Origin: Paenibacillus doosanensis
GTDB taxonomy: Bacteria > Bacillota > Bacilli > Paenibacillales > NBRC-103111
Direction of reading: 5' to 3'
Assembly (NCBI RefSeq): GCF_025060755.1
Contig: NZ_JANYUY010000074.1
Coordinates: 1 to 35,325, forward strand
DNA length: 35,325 nt
The notes under the pieces were generated by a model. The model saw nothing but the letters and a program-made list of their open reading frames with translations. It ran no database searches and was not told the DNA's origin. Below, in pieces: positions 27,243 through 35,262 of the stretch. Made by a program: the position numbers and the translations under genes. Within the stretch, counting starts at the first letter, position 1. Each line of letters begins with the position of its first letter.

Positions 27243-27986
27243 ATGCAACAAATAGCTGTCATCTCGGACATCCACGGCAATATTCCCGCGCTTCAAGCAG
27301 TGCTGGACGATATAAGCCGGCGCGGCATCACAACGTTGTACTGCCTGGGCGATCTGGTCGGCAAAGGTCCTAACCCGGCGGAATCGGTCGACCGGATTCG
27401 GGACGTTTGCGAGCTTGTCATCATGGGCAACTGGGACCATCTGATGGCCAAGCCGAACGGCAACGAGGACTTGCGCTGGCATCAGCGGCGGTTGGGAGAG
27501 GAGCGGTTGGACTGGCTTAAGACGCTGCCGTTCTCCCATGACTTCACGATGAGCGGCAAGCGAATCCGGCTCTTCCACGCTTCTCCCGTCAGCGTCTACA
27601 CCCGCGTACAGCCGTGGGATTCGCTCGATAGCCGGCTGGCTATGTTCAATAATACCGACAGAACCGGAGCTCCTTACGGCGAATCGCTGCCGGACGTCGT
27701 CGGGTACGGAGATATTCATAACGCTTATATGCAAAACTTGAAGGGCCGCACTCTGTTCAACACGGGGAGCGTGGGCAACCCGCTCGATATGGCTTCCGCG
27801 TCCTACGCCGTTTTGGAAGGGGCTTTAGGCGATCAGGACGCCGCGCCTTTTTCCATTCAGCTGCTGCGCGTCCCTTACGATATTGAGCTGGCCGTCAACA
27901 TGGCGGAGCAGGCCCGAATGCCCCAGCTGGAACCTTACGTTCGCGAGCTGCGAACCGCGCGCTACCGCGGGCTGAAGGACGAATGA
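27243..27986 (+). CDS. Metallophosphoesterase family protein, YfcE-like
   Basis: A 247-residue cytosolic phosphoesterase with SDIHGNIPALQAVLDDI, LGDLVGKGPNP, GNWDHLM and a later GDIHNAYMQ / FNTGSVGNPLDM segment, the set typical of the YfcE-type calcineurin-like enzymes. The family has Asn-His-Asp in the third block; here it is Asn-Trp-Asp, a substitution at the catalytic-His position known from some subgroups, which makes ordinary phosphodiesterase activity less certain. AAGGAGGG lies about eight bases ahead of the ATG. It is closed by a strong terminator. Confidence 0.85.
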   Translation: MQQIAVISDIHGNIPALQAVLDDISRRGITTLYCLGDLVGKGPNPAESVDRIRDVCELVIMGNWDHLMAKPNGNEDLRWHQRRLGEERLDWLKTLPFSHDFTMSGKRIRLFHASPVSVYTRVQPWDSLDSRLAMFNNTDRTGAPYGESLPDVVGYGDIHNAYMQNLKGRTLFNTGSVGNPLDMASASYAVLEGALGDQDAAPFSIQLLRVPYDIELAVNMAEQARMPQLEPYVRELRTARYRGLKDE

Positions 27987-28017
27987 CCCGCGGGGCGGGG
28001 CGCACGCCAGGCAGCAC

Positions 28018-28048
28018 AAAGAGGCAGACCTTTCGGTCTGCCTCTTTG
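28018..28048 (+). terminator. Terminator after the YfcE-like gene
   Basis: AAAGAGGCAGACC, loop TTTC, GGTCTGCCTCTTT is a perfect 13-bp stem. It could also serve the converging ywhD gene. Confidence 0.88.
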
Positions 28049-28135
28049 CTGTCCTAGTATATGTTGCATATACTGAGGATTAGTATACATCGCTCTCGCT
28101 ACCTTATACAATGGAAGTCACATAATGTACACAAT

Positions 28136-28663
28136 TTATGCCAGCGCTTCCTTTAGCGTCTCGTCGGAGTTTTTCCACATGTCGGGGTTGTACTCCATCA
28201 GCAATTTTGTTAGCGCGGCCTTCTCGCGATCTCCCAAGTTATCGACCATAATGCGGCGTTTTAGCGCATAGTCCATCCGGTTGACATGGTCGGCCAATAT
28301 TTTCCACCCGCGTCGCGCTTCCGGGTCCACCGTCATTTCGCAAGCGGTCACTCCGGCATAATACGAGCCGGTTTCGCGGCGGTCCGCCGCTACCCATACG
28401 ATCCAGCAAGTACGTCCGTTCGGCACGTCCTCCTTGTTCGTCGAAAACTTGATTCCCTTTTCCACCTTGCTCTTCGCGTGCAGAGCGCCCATATCCAAAT
28501 AAGCCTCGTCTCCGTCGATAATGACGCTGGACAATTGGCTTAAGTCGATCGATCCGGCTCCGAAGCCTTTATGCTCCTTTTTGCCCGCCACGATATTCAA
28601 GGAATTTAATTTCTTCGGCTTCTCCGCCGCCTGGTCTTTATTTATATCCATCGAAGGCACCAT
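28136..28663 (-). CDS. ywhD: YwhD family protein
   Basis: A 175-residue soluble protein matching the conserved Bacillales YwhD family (KKLNSLNIVAGKKEHKGFGA at the start; EARRGWKILADHVNRMDYAL; NPDMWKNS near the end). No function is established. B. subtilis ywhD is directly after pbpG; here four genes lie in between and it points the other way. The ATG at 28663 has only a weak ribosome binding site; ATG 28651 (MDINKDQ) is an equally good start. It converges on the phosphoesterase gene. Confidence 0.85.
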   Translation of the reverse strand: MVPSMDINKDQAAEKPKKLNSLNIVAGKKEHKGFGAGSIDLSQLSSVIIDGDEAYLDMGALHAKSKVEKGIKFSTNKEDVPNGRTCWIVWVAADRRETGSYYAGVTACEMTVDPEARRGWKILADHVNRMDYALKRRIMVDNLGDREKAALTKLLMEYNPDMWKNSDETLKEALA

Positions 28664-28900
28664 CCATTTTACAAGATAACATTGCTCACTTCTTCTATTT
28701 TATCTAAAAAGCGACCCTCATTTCCAGTGCATCCGAAAAAATATGGTTTTCCGGCTGCGCCGCCGCTGTCTCTCGCCTGCACCGGATCGGCGCAAAGCGT
28801 CCTGCCGGGGTTGCAAAATTTCTTTTCCGGCCGGTAGAAATAATCCTCGTCCCACAAACATATACATGCTGTAGATGCTTGTCAACGGGGTGAAAAATAG

Positions 28901-31072
28901 ATGAAAAATGTTTTTGGCAACCGACTTGCGCAATGGTGTTTGGTTATCGTACTAGCCAGCGGAGCCACGTTTGTAAGCCAAGCCCTGCCGGCTGGCCATC
29001 CTGAGGCGCAACTCACTCTCTTCTCCGACATAGGGCAAGGTACGAACTTGATCGGCTCTCTGGCGCCAAATCCCGTTACTTTCGATTCCTCCTCCGTCAA
29101 AGGAGAGCCTGAATTTCCAACGTTTCAATATGATTTATCCCAAGCCGACGGCTCCTCGCTCGGGCTTCAGCCGCAGCCGCTGGCGAAGCCCGCAGCCTCG
29201 CTGCTGAACGAACCGGGCTTGCCTCCCGCACCGCCCAGTCTGCCGGCCAAGCCGGTGGAGAAGCCCGCCCCGCAGCCGCTCAGCAATCGCATCGTAGAAT
29301 ATCATATGAACGTCGAGCTCGACGCCGACGCCAAGTCGCTATCCGGCACCCAGACGCTCACGTGGAAAAACCCCGGGAACCTTCCCGTGCAGGAGCTGTA
29401 CTTTCATCTGTATCCCAACGCGTTCAATTCCAAAAAGACGACGTTCATGAGAGAATCGGGCGGCAAGCTGCGCGAGGATAAAAGCAGCGAGAACAGCGTC
29501 GGCGGGATGGAACTCAGCAGTATGAAGACGCTCGACGGCGAGGAGCTTCTCTCCCGGGGCGAGTACGTTCAGCCCGATGACGGGAACAAGGATGACCGTA
29601 CTCTGATCAAGGTCACTTTGCCGAAGCCTGTGGGCGGCGGAGAGAAAATTACGCTCAAATCCGTATTCTCGGTCAAGCTCCCGGCCGTATTCGCCCGCAT
29701 GGGTTATGCCGGAGATTTTATTATGACGGGCCAATGGTTCCCCAAAATCGCCGTCTACGAGCCCAAGGGCGTGCGGGGAAGAAGCGACGAAGGCTGGAAT
29801 TTGCATCAATATCACGGCAACTCCGAGTTTTATGCGGATTTCGGTATTTACGACGTCCGCATCAAGGTGCCCAGCAACTACACGGTGGCGGCCACCGGTT
29901 TCCCGACAAAATCGCCGGTCGACGACGGCAAGACGAAAACCTATTCGTTCTACTCGGACGATGTGCACGATTTTGCTTGGGCCGCTTCGCCGAATTTCAT
30001 TTATTACGAGGAGCCGTACGCCACGGCGCAAATCCCGGGAGTACGCATTAAGCTGTATCTCGATCCCAAGCACGAAAATTTGAAAACCCGCTACATGACC
30101 GCCGCCAAAAAAGCGCTCGCCCGCTATTCGCAATGGTACGGCACTTACCCTTACTCGACGCTATCCATCGTCGTTCCTCCGGCGGACGGCAACGGCGCGG
30201 GAGGAATGGAATACCCGACCCTCGTTACCGGCTGGGGTGCCGCCGACGATCAGCCCGACCTGGAGCTCGAACGGGTCATCGTCCATGAAATCGGTCATCA
30301 ATTCTGGTACGGCATGGTCGCCAGCAACGAATTCGAGGAGGCTTGGCTCGACGAAGGCTTCACCTCCTACGCGGAGGATAAGCTGATGGAGCTGGAATAC
30401 GGCGTGAAGCCGAACCTGACCGTCGAATCGAGCTACATCACTGCCCCCGAAGCGCTGAAGCAAAATTCCTGGAGCTATGCCGGACACAATCAATACGCGG
30501 AAAATGTGTACACCCGAGCCAAGCTTGTGCTCAAATCGATCGAGCAGCAGGTCGGCCGAGATACGATGGACCGCGTGATGAAAACGTATTTTCAACGCTG
30601 GAAATTCAAGCATCCGACGACCGAAGACTTTCAGAAGGTGCTGGAGGATGTGACCAAAACGAGCTGGCGCACCTTTTTCGATCAATATATTTACGGAGGG
30701 CTGATGGTCGACTATGCCGTGACGGACATTCAGTCGAAGAAGGTCGTCCGAGACGGGCAACCGATGTACGAAAACACCGTACGCATTCAAAAGTTCGGCG
30801 GCACATACAATAACGTCCCGATCCGTTTCCATTTCGCCGACGGCTCGCAGATCGATAAAACATGGGACGGCATCGACGCGGATGTGCTGTTCAAGCTGAA
30901 CCATACGGCTCCGCTGGATTATGCGGTCGTCGATTCGCAGCATTCCATCGTGCTGGAGAACAAACGAATTAACAGCTTTATGAAAACGAATGTCGATTCC
31001 AAGCTGTCGATTCGCTGGAATCTGGGAGTCGTCAAATTAATCGAGACCTTATTCGGATGGGTCGCATGGTGA
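28901..31072 (+). CDS. Exported M1-like zinc metallopeptidase
   Basis: A 723-residue protein with a signal peptide or anchor (about 8-30), a Pro/Ala-rich linker (about 92-127), an M1-type N-terminal beta domain and a gluzincin catalytic domain. The zinc motif is HEIGH (His462, Glu463, His466) with the third ligand Glu485 in EAWLDEGFTSYAED. The substrate-anchoring GAMEN motif of classical M1 aminopeptidases is replaced by GGMEYP (434-439), as in many bacterial M1-like proteins. The likely site of action is the outside of the membrane. GGGGTGA lies ahead of the ATG. It runs into a membrane-protein gene 14 bases downstream. Confidence 0.9.
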   Translation: MKNVFGNRLAQWCLVIVLASGATFVSQALPAGHPEAQLTLFSDIGQGTNLIGSLAPNPVTFDSSSVKGEPEFPTFQYDLSQADGSSLGLQPQPLAKPAASLLNEPGLPPAPPSLPAKPVEKPAPQPLSNRIVEYHMNVELDADAKSLSGTQTLTWKNPGNLPVQELYFHLYPNAFNSKKTTFMRESGGKLREDKSSENSVGGMELSSMKTLDGEELLSRGEYVQPDDGNKDDRTLIKVTLPKPVGGGEKITLKSVFSVKLPAVFARMGYAGDFIMTGQWFPKIAVYEPKGVRGRSDEGWNLHQYHGNSEFYADFGIYDVRIKVPSNYTVAATGFPTKSPVDDGKTKTYSFYSDDVHDFAWAASPNFIYYEEPYATAQIPGVRIKLYLDPKHENLKTRYMTAAKKALARYSQWYGTYPYSTLSIVVPPADGNGAGGMEYPTLVTGWGAADDQPDLELERVIVHEIGHQFWYGMVASNEFEEAWLDEGFTSYAEDKLMELEYGVKPNLTVESSYITAPEALKQNSWSYAGHNQYAENVYTRAKLVLKSIEQQVGRDTMDRVMKTYFQRWKFKHPTTEDFQKVLEDVTKTSWRTFFDQYIYGGLMVDYAVTDIQSKKVVRDGQPMYENTVRIQKFGGTYNNVPIRFHFADGSQIDKTWDGIDADVLFKLNHTAPLDYAVVDSQHSIVLENKRINSFMKTNVDSKLSIRWNLGVVKLIETLFGWVAW

Positions 31073-31086
31073 GGTGAACGGTACCT

Positions 31087-31902
31087 ATGTGGAAAACGGT
31101 AAAAAACGGTTGGCATCTGACCTGGAACCAGCCATTCGTCGTTTGCACCTTATTCATCTACAATTTATTGTGGGGACTGGCGCTCTATGAAATGATCCGC
31201 TCGATCATTGTTCCCCTGCTCCACCGCTACCCGGGCCCGGAGCTGGAACGGCAAGCCGTCCACATGTTCTGGATCGAAGGACAGTTTCAGCTGATGAAGA
31301 CCGATCTTATCGACAGCTATGTCGGATGGGGATTGTGCCTGCTTATCGCACGCATGCTGCTGAGCCCGCTGCTTAACGCCGGGGTGTACTACTCCCTGCA
31401 GCATACCGAATTGAACGCCGGCTACCGCTTCGTACAGGGCATGAGGGAGTTCGCCCTCCCCTTCTTCCTCCTGTACGTCCTTCAGATCGCTTTGCAGCTT
31501 GCGCCTCTGTATTGGCTCGTACCCAAGACTGTCGATATTTACGGCAAACACGCCACCATCTATGCCATCGCGCAGGAAGTGCTGCCGCTGCTCATCGCCT
31601 ACGGAGTGTATACCTTCCTCATGCAGACGGTCTTCATGTATTTGCAGTTCGGGCGGATCAGCGGCAAATCGTCGCTTTTCGCTCTAACACTTCTCCTGCG
31701 CAATCTGTTCCCGATCCTGGTGCTTGCGGCAGCTCTGCTCATCGTCATCTTGGCCGTGTCCACGGCCGTTATGGCCTCCGCTATGATCTGGACCGGCTTT
31801 CTCGCCCTGCTCGGCTATCAGGTGTACCGATTGATCCATATGTTCTGCAAGCTATGGGCTATCTCGACGCAGTATGCCCTGTGGAGCGCCAAGAGCGAAT
31901 AG
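31087..31902 (+). CDS. Integral membrane protein of unknown function
   Basis: A 271-residue protein with about six hydrophobic segments (about 18-36, 82-102, 118-140, 156-178, 200-225, 228-248). No family motif is recognised. GAGGTGA, which overlaps the stop region of the M1 gene, serves as its ribosome binding site, so it is in an operon with the M1-like peptidase and may help its secretion or activity; that is a guess from position. A terminator follows. The topology is by eye only. Confidence 0.7.
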   Translation: MWKTVKNGWHLTWNQPFVVCTLFIYNLLWGLALYEMIRSIIVPLLHRYPGPELERQAVHMFWIEGQFQLMKTDLIDSYVGWGLCLLIARMLLSPLLNAGVYYSLQHTELNAGYRFVQGMREFALPFFLLYVLQIALQLAPLYWLVPKTVDIYGKHATIYAIAQEVLPLLIAYGVYTFLMQTVFMYLQFGRISGKSSLFALTLLLRNLFPILVLAAALLIVILAVSTAVMASAMIWTGFLALLGYQVYRLIHMFCKLWAISTQYALWSAKSE

Positions 31903-31956
31903 AGCTCCGGCCATCCGGCAATCGCCTCCCGGCGCGAGCCTGCGACCGAACGTAAG

Positions 31957-32003
31957 AAAAACCTTCCCGAATCACAATTACAGTGATGAAGGAAGGTTTT
32001 TTT
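31957..32003 (+). terminator. Terminator of the M1/membrane-protein operon
   Basis: AAAAACCTTCC pairs with GGAAGGTTTTT, with an inner ATCAC/GTGAT stem, followed by TTTATTTT. Confidence 0.88.
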
Positions 32004-32361
32004 ATTTTATCGCATCAAAATAGCTCCGGTATGTTCCGGACATGCCTATCCCCTTACAAAATCCAGTGCCTTAGGGCCTATATCCATAGGCCTTCGCAAA
32101 ACGCCCCTAGCTTCTCATTCTTCCTTTTGTCAAAGTCTATCGGCATTTGTCGAAACCTCTTCTGTCTCCCCTTGCCTCTGCAGCGAAATTTTCGTTCATT
32201 CCCCAAGGAAAACCCTTACATTTATTGTATGTTCATGGTTCGACTCTAAAAGGTTTCAAAAAATACGCATTAATTGTGAATTTTTTGTGACAGCGGAAGG
32301 AAAAATGCGGTTTTCATCGAAATATTGTATTCGACTCAAAAAAATCGTACATATTGCCGAA
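32004..32361. other. Gene-free stretch before the c-di-AMP riboswitch
   Basis: No convincing gene. An inverted repeat GGCCTAT/ATAGGCC lies near 32078-32095. A weak promoter may lie at TTGTAT (32325-32330), a 17-base spacer and TACATA (32348-32353) on the plus strand, which would start transcription just at the riboswitch. Confidence 0.35.
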
Positions 32362-32474
32362 TTTCCACAGATTGGGAAACGGGGGATCCAGACCCGGGTG
32401 AATTGATCTCGTCTTAAAGTGATCATAGGGAACCTTCAACCGAACCCTTAAGCTAACCTCGTAGGCACCGGAAG
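32362..32474 (+). promoter_or_regulatory. Cyclic di-AMP riboswitch (ydaO/yuaA type)
   Basis: The conserved pieces of this riboswitch class appear in order: ACGGGGGATCCA, CCGGGTGAAT, TAGGGAACCTTCAACCGAAC, and AGCTAACCTCGTAGGC. The closing helix P1 is read as TTTCC (32362-32366) with GGAAG (32470-32474). These riboswitches bind c-di-AMP and normally turn expression off; cell-wall hydrolase genes are common targets. There is no terminator between the aptamer and the gene, and the 3' strand of P1 overlaps the ribosome binding site GGAAGGGGA, which suggests control of translation. Confidence 0.93.
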
Positions 32475-32487
32475 GGGACTATTTCTT

Positions 32488-32955
32488 TTGAAGAAGTTGT
32501 TTGGATTTGCCGTATCTGTGGCACTGTTTTGCAGCTTTCAAGCAGGAAGCGCTTTTGCGGAAACGCCGCTAAGTCAAGCCGTGAACGAAGAACTTGGAGT
32601 GCCTTATAAGTGGGCAGGAACCACGACGAAGGGCTTCGACTGCTCAGGCTACACTTCCTTTGTTTTCGCAAAATTCGATATCGACTTGCCTCACACGTCA
32701 AAAGGACAAGCAGAAATCGGTACGACAGTAGCCCAAGATGATCTTCGCCCTGGCGATCTCGTGTTTTATAACACGGATGGCAAAGGAATCTCTCATGTCG
32801 GCATCTACGTCGGGGACGGTAAGTTCTACCATTCCGCGACAAACAAAGGCGTTACGGTAACCAAGCTTAGCGACTCGTACTATACGAAACGCTTCGTAAC
32901 CGCAAAGCGCATTTTGTCGGACGACCAGTATCAGCAAGTGATGACCGACAAGTAA
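32488..32955 (+). CDS. Secreted NlpC/P60 peptidoglycan endopeptidase
   Basis: Cysteine peptidase of 155 residues that cuts peptide stems of peptidoglycan. A signal peptide ends at AFA (about 24). The mature part is a single NlpC/P60 domain: Cys52 in FDCSGYTSFVF, His103 in SHVGIYVGDG and His115 complete the triad, with LRPGDLVFY between. It has no LysM, SH3 or choline-binding domain, so it is a minimal enzyme. The start is TTG 32488, nine bases after GGAAGGGGA. The c-di-AMP riboswitch just upstream ties its synthesis to c-di-AMP, which follows wall and osmotic state. A terminator follows. Confidence 0.94.
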   Translation: MKKLFGFAVSVALFCSFQAGSAFAETPLSQAVNEELGVPYKWAGTTTKGFDCSGYTSFVFAKFDIDLPHTSKGQAEIGTTVAQDDLRPGDLVFYNTDGKGISHVGIYVGDGKFYHSATNKGVTVTKLSDSYYTKRFVTAKRILSDDQYQQVMTDK

Positions 32956-32978
32956 TATTTCGAGTGGTTCCTTCATGC

Positions 32979-33042
32979 AGCCCTTAAGCGTTTGTTTCCG
33001 TCACGCCCCACGTGCCGGACAAGCCTTAAGGGCTTTTTTTTC
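32979..33042 (+). terminator. Terminator of the NlpC/P60 gene
   Basis: GCCCTTAAG (32980 on) pairs with CTTAAGGGC (ending 33033) across a loop of about 35 bases that can fold further, and eight T residues follow. Confidence 0.85.
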
Positions 33043-33132
33043 GTTAAAGTATGCCTTTGCGCTAGCTCGCTCCGGAGGCGGTCCTTAACGGTATGATCTG
33101 CTGCTTCTTACGCAGGACCACACTTCGTTGGC

Positions 33133-33158
33133 AAAGCTCCGAATAGGAGCTTTTCTTC
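33133..33158 (+). terminator. Small hairpin with T-rich tail, possible terminator or attenuator
   Basis: AAGCTCC, loop GAATA, GGAGCTT, then TTCTTC. It lies between the NlpC/P60 terminator and a small open frame with a strong ribosome binding site. Upstream, GGTCCT (33079) and AGGACC (33115) could form another stem. Confidence 0.4.
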
Positions 33159-33214
33159 ATTATAGCTAGAATAACTCCATTTTGGAAGCATTTTTTATTA
33201 GGAGGTACTAAGAC

Positions 33215-33403
33215 ATGATCCTAGCGTTTCCCACTAAGGTACGGCTGCCTTTGAAATCCCCCTGCAGTATAGAAGGTAAAGGCCCCCGAACGGGGTGGCA
33301 ACGGGATGCCGTCACCACTCTGCCTCAGGCGGTGCAGCCGTTCGGACAGACACTCGAGGGCGCCGGCATCGCCTTACTGCGGACTCGAAACGGCATCGCT
33401 TAA
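33215..33403 (+). CDS. Possible small protein of 62 residues
   Basis: The ATG is preceded by AGGAGG nine bases upstream, the best ribosome binding site of any short frame here. The product starts MILAFPTKVRLPLKSPCSIE, is basic, and has no signal peptide, membrane segment or known motif. Its last ten codons overlap the end of the converging flavin reductase gene. The DNA also contains several GC hairpins (CCCC GAAC GGGG; GGCA ACGGGA TGCC), so part of this may be RNA structure rather than code. It may not be a real gene. Confidence 0.28.
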   Translation: MILAFPTKVRLPLKSPCSIEGKGPRTGWQRDAVTTLPQAVQPFGQTLEGAGIALLRTRNGIA

Positions 33404-33916
33404 TGCGTTAAGCAGAAGCCGAAGATCCTTTTCCATATCCGGGTCGGTGAGGCCTCCTTGTGCATCCAGCTTTTTACTGATGAACGGGATTCGCAGCGAA
33501 GCCCCGTCCGGAATGCGGGCGCTCATTATATTGAGCGTCAGCAGCAGCGAAGCGTGCGCCTTCTCGCCGCCCGCAGCAGACGGAGAAGCGCTGATAACCG
33601 CAGTCGGTTTGCCGAGGAACTCCCCGGACGATACGATCCAATCCAAGGCGTTTTTGAGACTTCCCGGAACTCCCGCGGCGTACTCCGGCGTGCAGACAAG
33701 GACGGCATCGGCTGCGCGAAGCGCTTCCCGCCAAGATACGACGGCTGCAACCGCCTCATCCCCATCCATTTCCGGGTTAAAATGCGGCAAGTCTCCTATC
33801 CCTTCATATAACGACAGCTTCATCCCTTCCGGTGCCAACGCCGCGCAAGCCTTCAGCAGCGCCGTATTCCATGACTGTTTACGCAGGCTGCCGGAAATCG
33901 TTACAATGTTCGTCAC
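33374..33916 (-). CDS. NADPH-dependent FMN reductase family protein
   Basis: Flavodoxin-fold oxidoreductase of 180 residues. The FMN phosphate loop is SGSLRKQSWNTALL, and the second signature is CTPEYAAGVPGSLKNALDWI, as in the SsuE/YieF/azoreductase-like group. It reduces flavin, quinones or similar acceptors with NAD(P)H; the physiological acceptor cannot be told from sequence. The start is GTG 33914-33916, with AAGGAGGT eight bases upstream; the longer frame with an Arg-rich N-terminus has no such support. It is a single gene. Confidence 0.92.
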   Translation of the reverse strand: MTNIVTISGSLRKQSWNTALLKACAALAPEGMKLSLYEGIGDLPHFNPEMDGDEAVAAVVSWREALRAADAVLVCTPEYAAGVPGSLKNALDWIVSSGEFLGKPTAVISASPSAAGGEKAHASLLLTLNIMSARIPDGASLRIPFISKKLDAQGGLTDPDMEKDLRLLLNALSDAVSSPQ

Positions 33917-34017
33917 TTTGAAATACCTCCTTCTTTCCCTCCGCGTTTTTCTGGCTTCAGCGGGTCGCTTCATTATAAACCGTCACGTTAGTGAGAGAGT
34001 CAAGCGGTCGGGAACGA

Positions 34018-34057
34018 GAAAAAACGCCCTTCGGCCGGTAAAGGCAGAGGGCGTTTC
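34018..34057 (-). terminator. Terminator of the DUF975 gene
   Basis: On the minus strand AACGCCCT pairs with AGGGCGTT around a loop with an inner GC-rich stem, followed by six T residues. Confidence 0.82.
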
Positions 34058-34138
34058 ACTTGCGGGTCGGTTATGTTCAGCAGGCGGACAGATCGCTTAT
34101 CCGCAACGATGCCATAAAGACTTAAAGCCGCTTCACGC

Positions 34139-34753
34139 TTACATCGGCAGACTGTCGAAATTCGCTTGGTACGTCTCCGTACGATGCTTCAAATCCTGGT
34201 GAAAAGCCGCCAGCGCCGCGTAGAAATACGGAATTACCCAAATCAAACCGATGCCAAACAAGATGAACCCGAGCACAAACCATCCGAGAAAGCTTAAGCA
34301 CAGCATAAACAATCTCATCTTGTGTCCATCCATCATCAGCTTGCTCTGCCGAATCGCATCCAGCCCGCTGATGTCCGGATTGTCGTTCATGATAAAGTAA
34401 GCCTGGGAATAGCGCAGCGCCGCAATCACCCCGGGAACGATCAGCAGCAGCATCCACAAAGTCACGAAAATGCTGATTAGCAAATACAGCACGAACGAAT
34501 TGAGAAACTGCCTGAACCCATGAAACACATTTTCAACCTTAGGCTCTTCCCCCCGGACCAGCCTGATGAAATACAGAAAGAGTCCCAGCAAGAACGGACC
34601 GGCAATAATCAGGCTCAGCAGCCAGTTAATCCCGGGAATCATCGCTGCAATGGTTAGAATCACCGATACGATAATCGTGGCGCCGATCGCTCCCGCCCAG
34701 TTTCCTTGGAGCGATTCTCTCGCCACCCGGCGAAGTTCAGAATTGGTCAACAT
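34139..34753 (-). CDS. DUF975 family membrane protein
   Basis: A 204-residue protein with the DUF975 layout: a short N-terminal soluble part (LRRVARESLQGNWAGAIGAT), paired hydrophobic segments (about 22-60), a central FHGFRQFLNSFVLYLLISIF region, and LLLIVPGVIAALRYSQAYFIMNDNP-type and SFLGWFVLGFILFGIGLIWV segments. The family has no known function. The ATG at 34753 is favoured by AGGAGAGG nine bases upstream; the longer frame starts inside non-conserved sequence. It is a single gene ending at a terminator. Confidence 0.82.
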   Translation of the reverse strand: MLTNSELRRVARESLQGNWAGAIGATIIVSVILTIAAMIPGINWLLSLIIAGPFLLGLFLYFIRLVRGEEPKVENVFHGFRQFLNSFVLYLLISIFVTLWMLLLIVPGVIAALRYSQAYFIMNDNPDISGLDAIRQSKLMMDGHKMRLFMLCLSFLGWFVLGFILFGIGLIWVIPYFYAALAAFHQDLKHRTETYQANFDSLPM

Positions 34754-35262
34754 TGAAATAATCCTCTCCTGTCCAGCTAAATTTGCGGCATTTTTAGCAA
34801 TTACTGCCACCAATTCCATACCATCGTATACTGGGCGCTGCAGGATTTTCAACACTTTTTTACATTTTATCTGAAAATGAGACTTTATGCCTGAGCGTTA
34901 TTTCACGCGGGCAAGACCAGGCCCGCTCCTTTCGTACGAGCCCAAGGACTATATGACTAGCCTAATTTGTAAGGTTTTTGTAAGGCCGGATAAGCTATGA
35001 TGCTTATACCTGCTTCCGGATCAGTCCGTTTCGAATATTTGGGGGGAAGCGACTTCAGGAAGCGAGCCTATTCTAAAGTTTACACTTTATTAAGTCCAGC
35101 GGTATGATGTCAAGTCCCCGAATCGGTGGAATTGGAAATTTTCTTGGCTGTAACAGCTGGGAGTGCCGAAAAAAGGATAGCTCAAACTAAACCCAGCGAA
35201 AAATCGAGATAATATCCAGATTTTAACTGGGAATTATGCCAGGGACTTTAGCAAAGGAGGCG
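34754..35262. other. About 500 bases without a recognised gene
   Basis: No frame here has a family match or a good ribosome binding site. A small GC hairpin (GCGGGC at 34907-34912 with GCCCGC at 34921-34926) lies near the middle and is followed by TCCTTTCG. Nothing else stands out. Confidence 0.4.

Noticed and set aside
31983-32249. 88-codon plus-strand frame after the membrane-protein gene
   Set aside because: Starts inside the terminator and has no coding signal or family resemblance.
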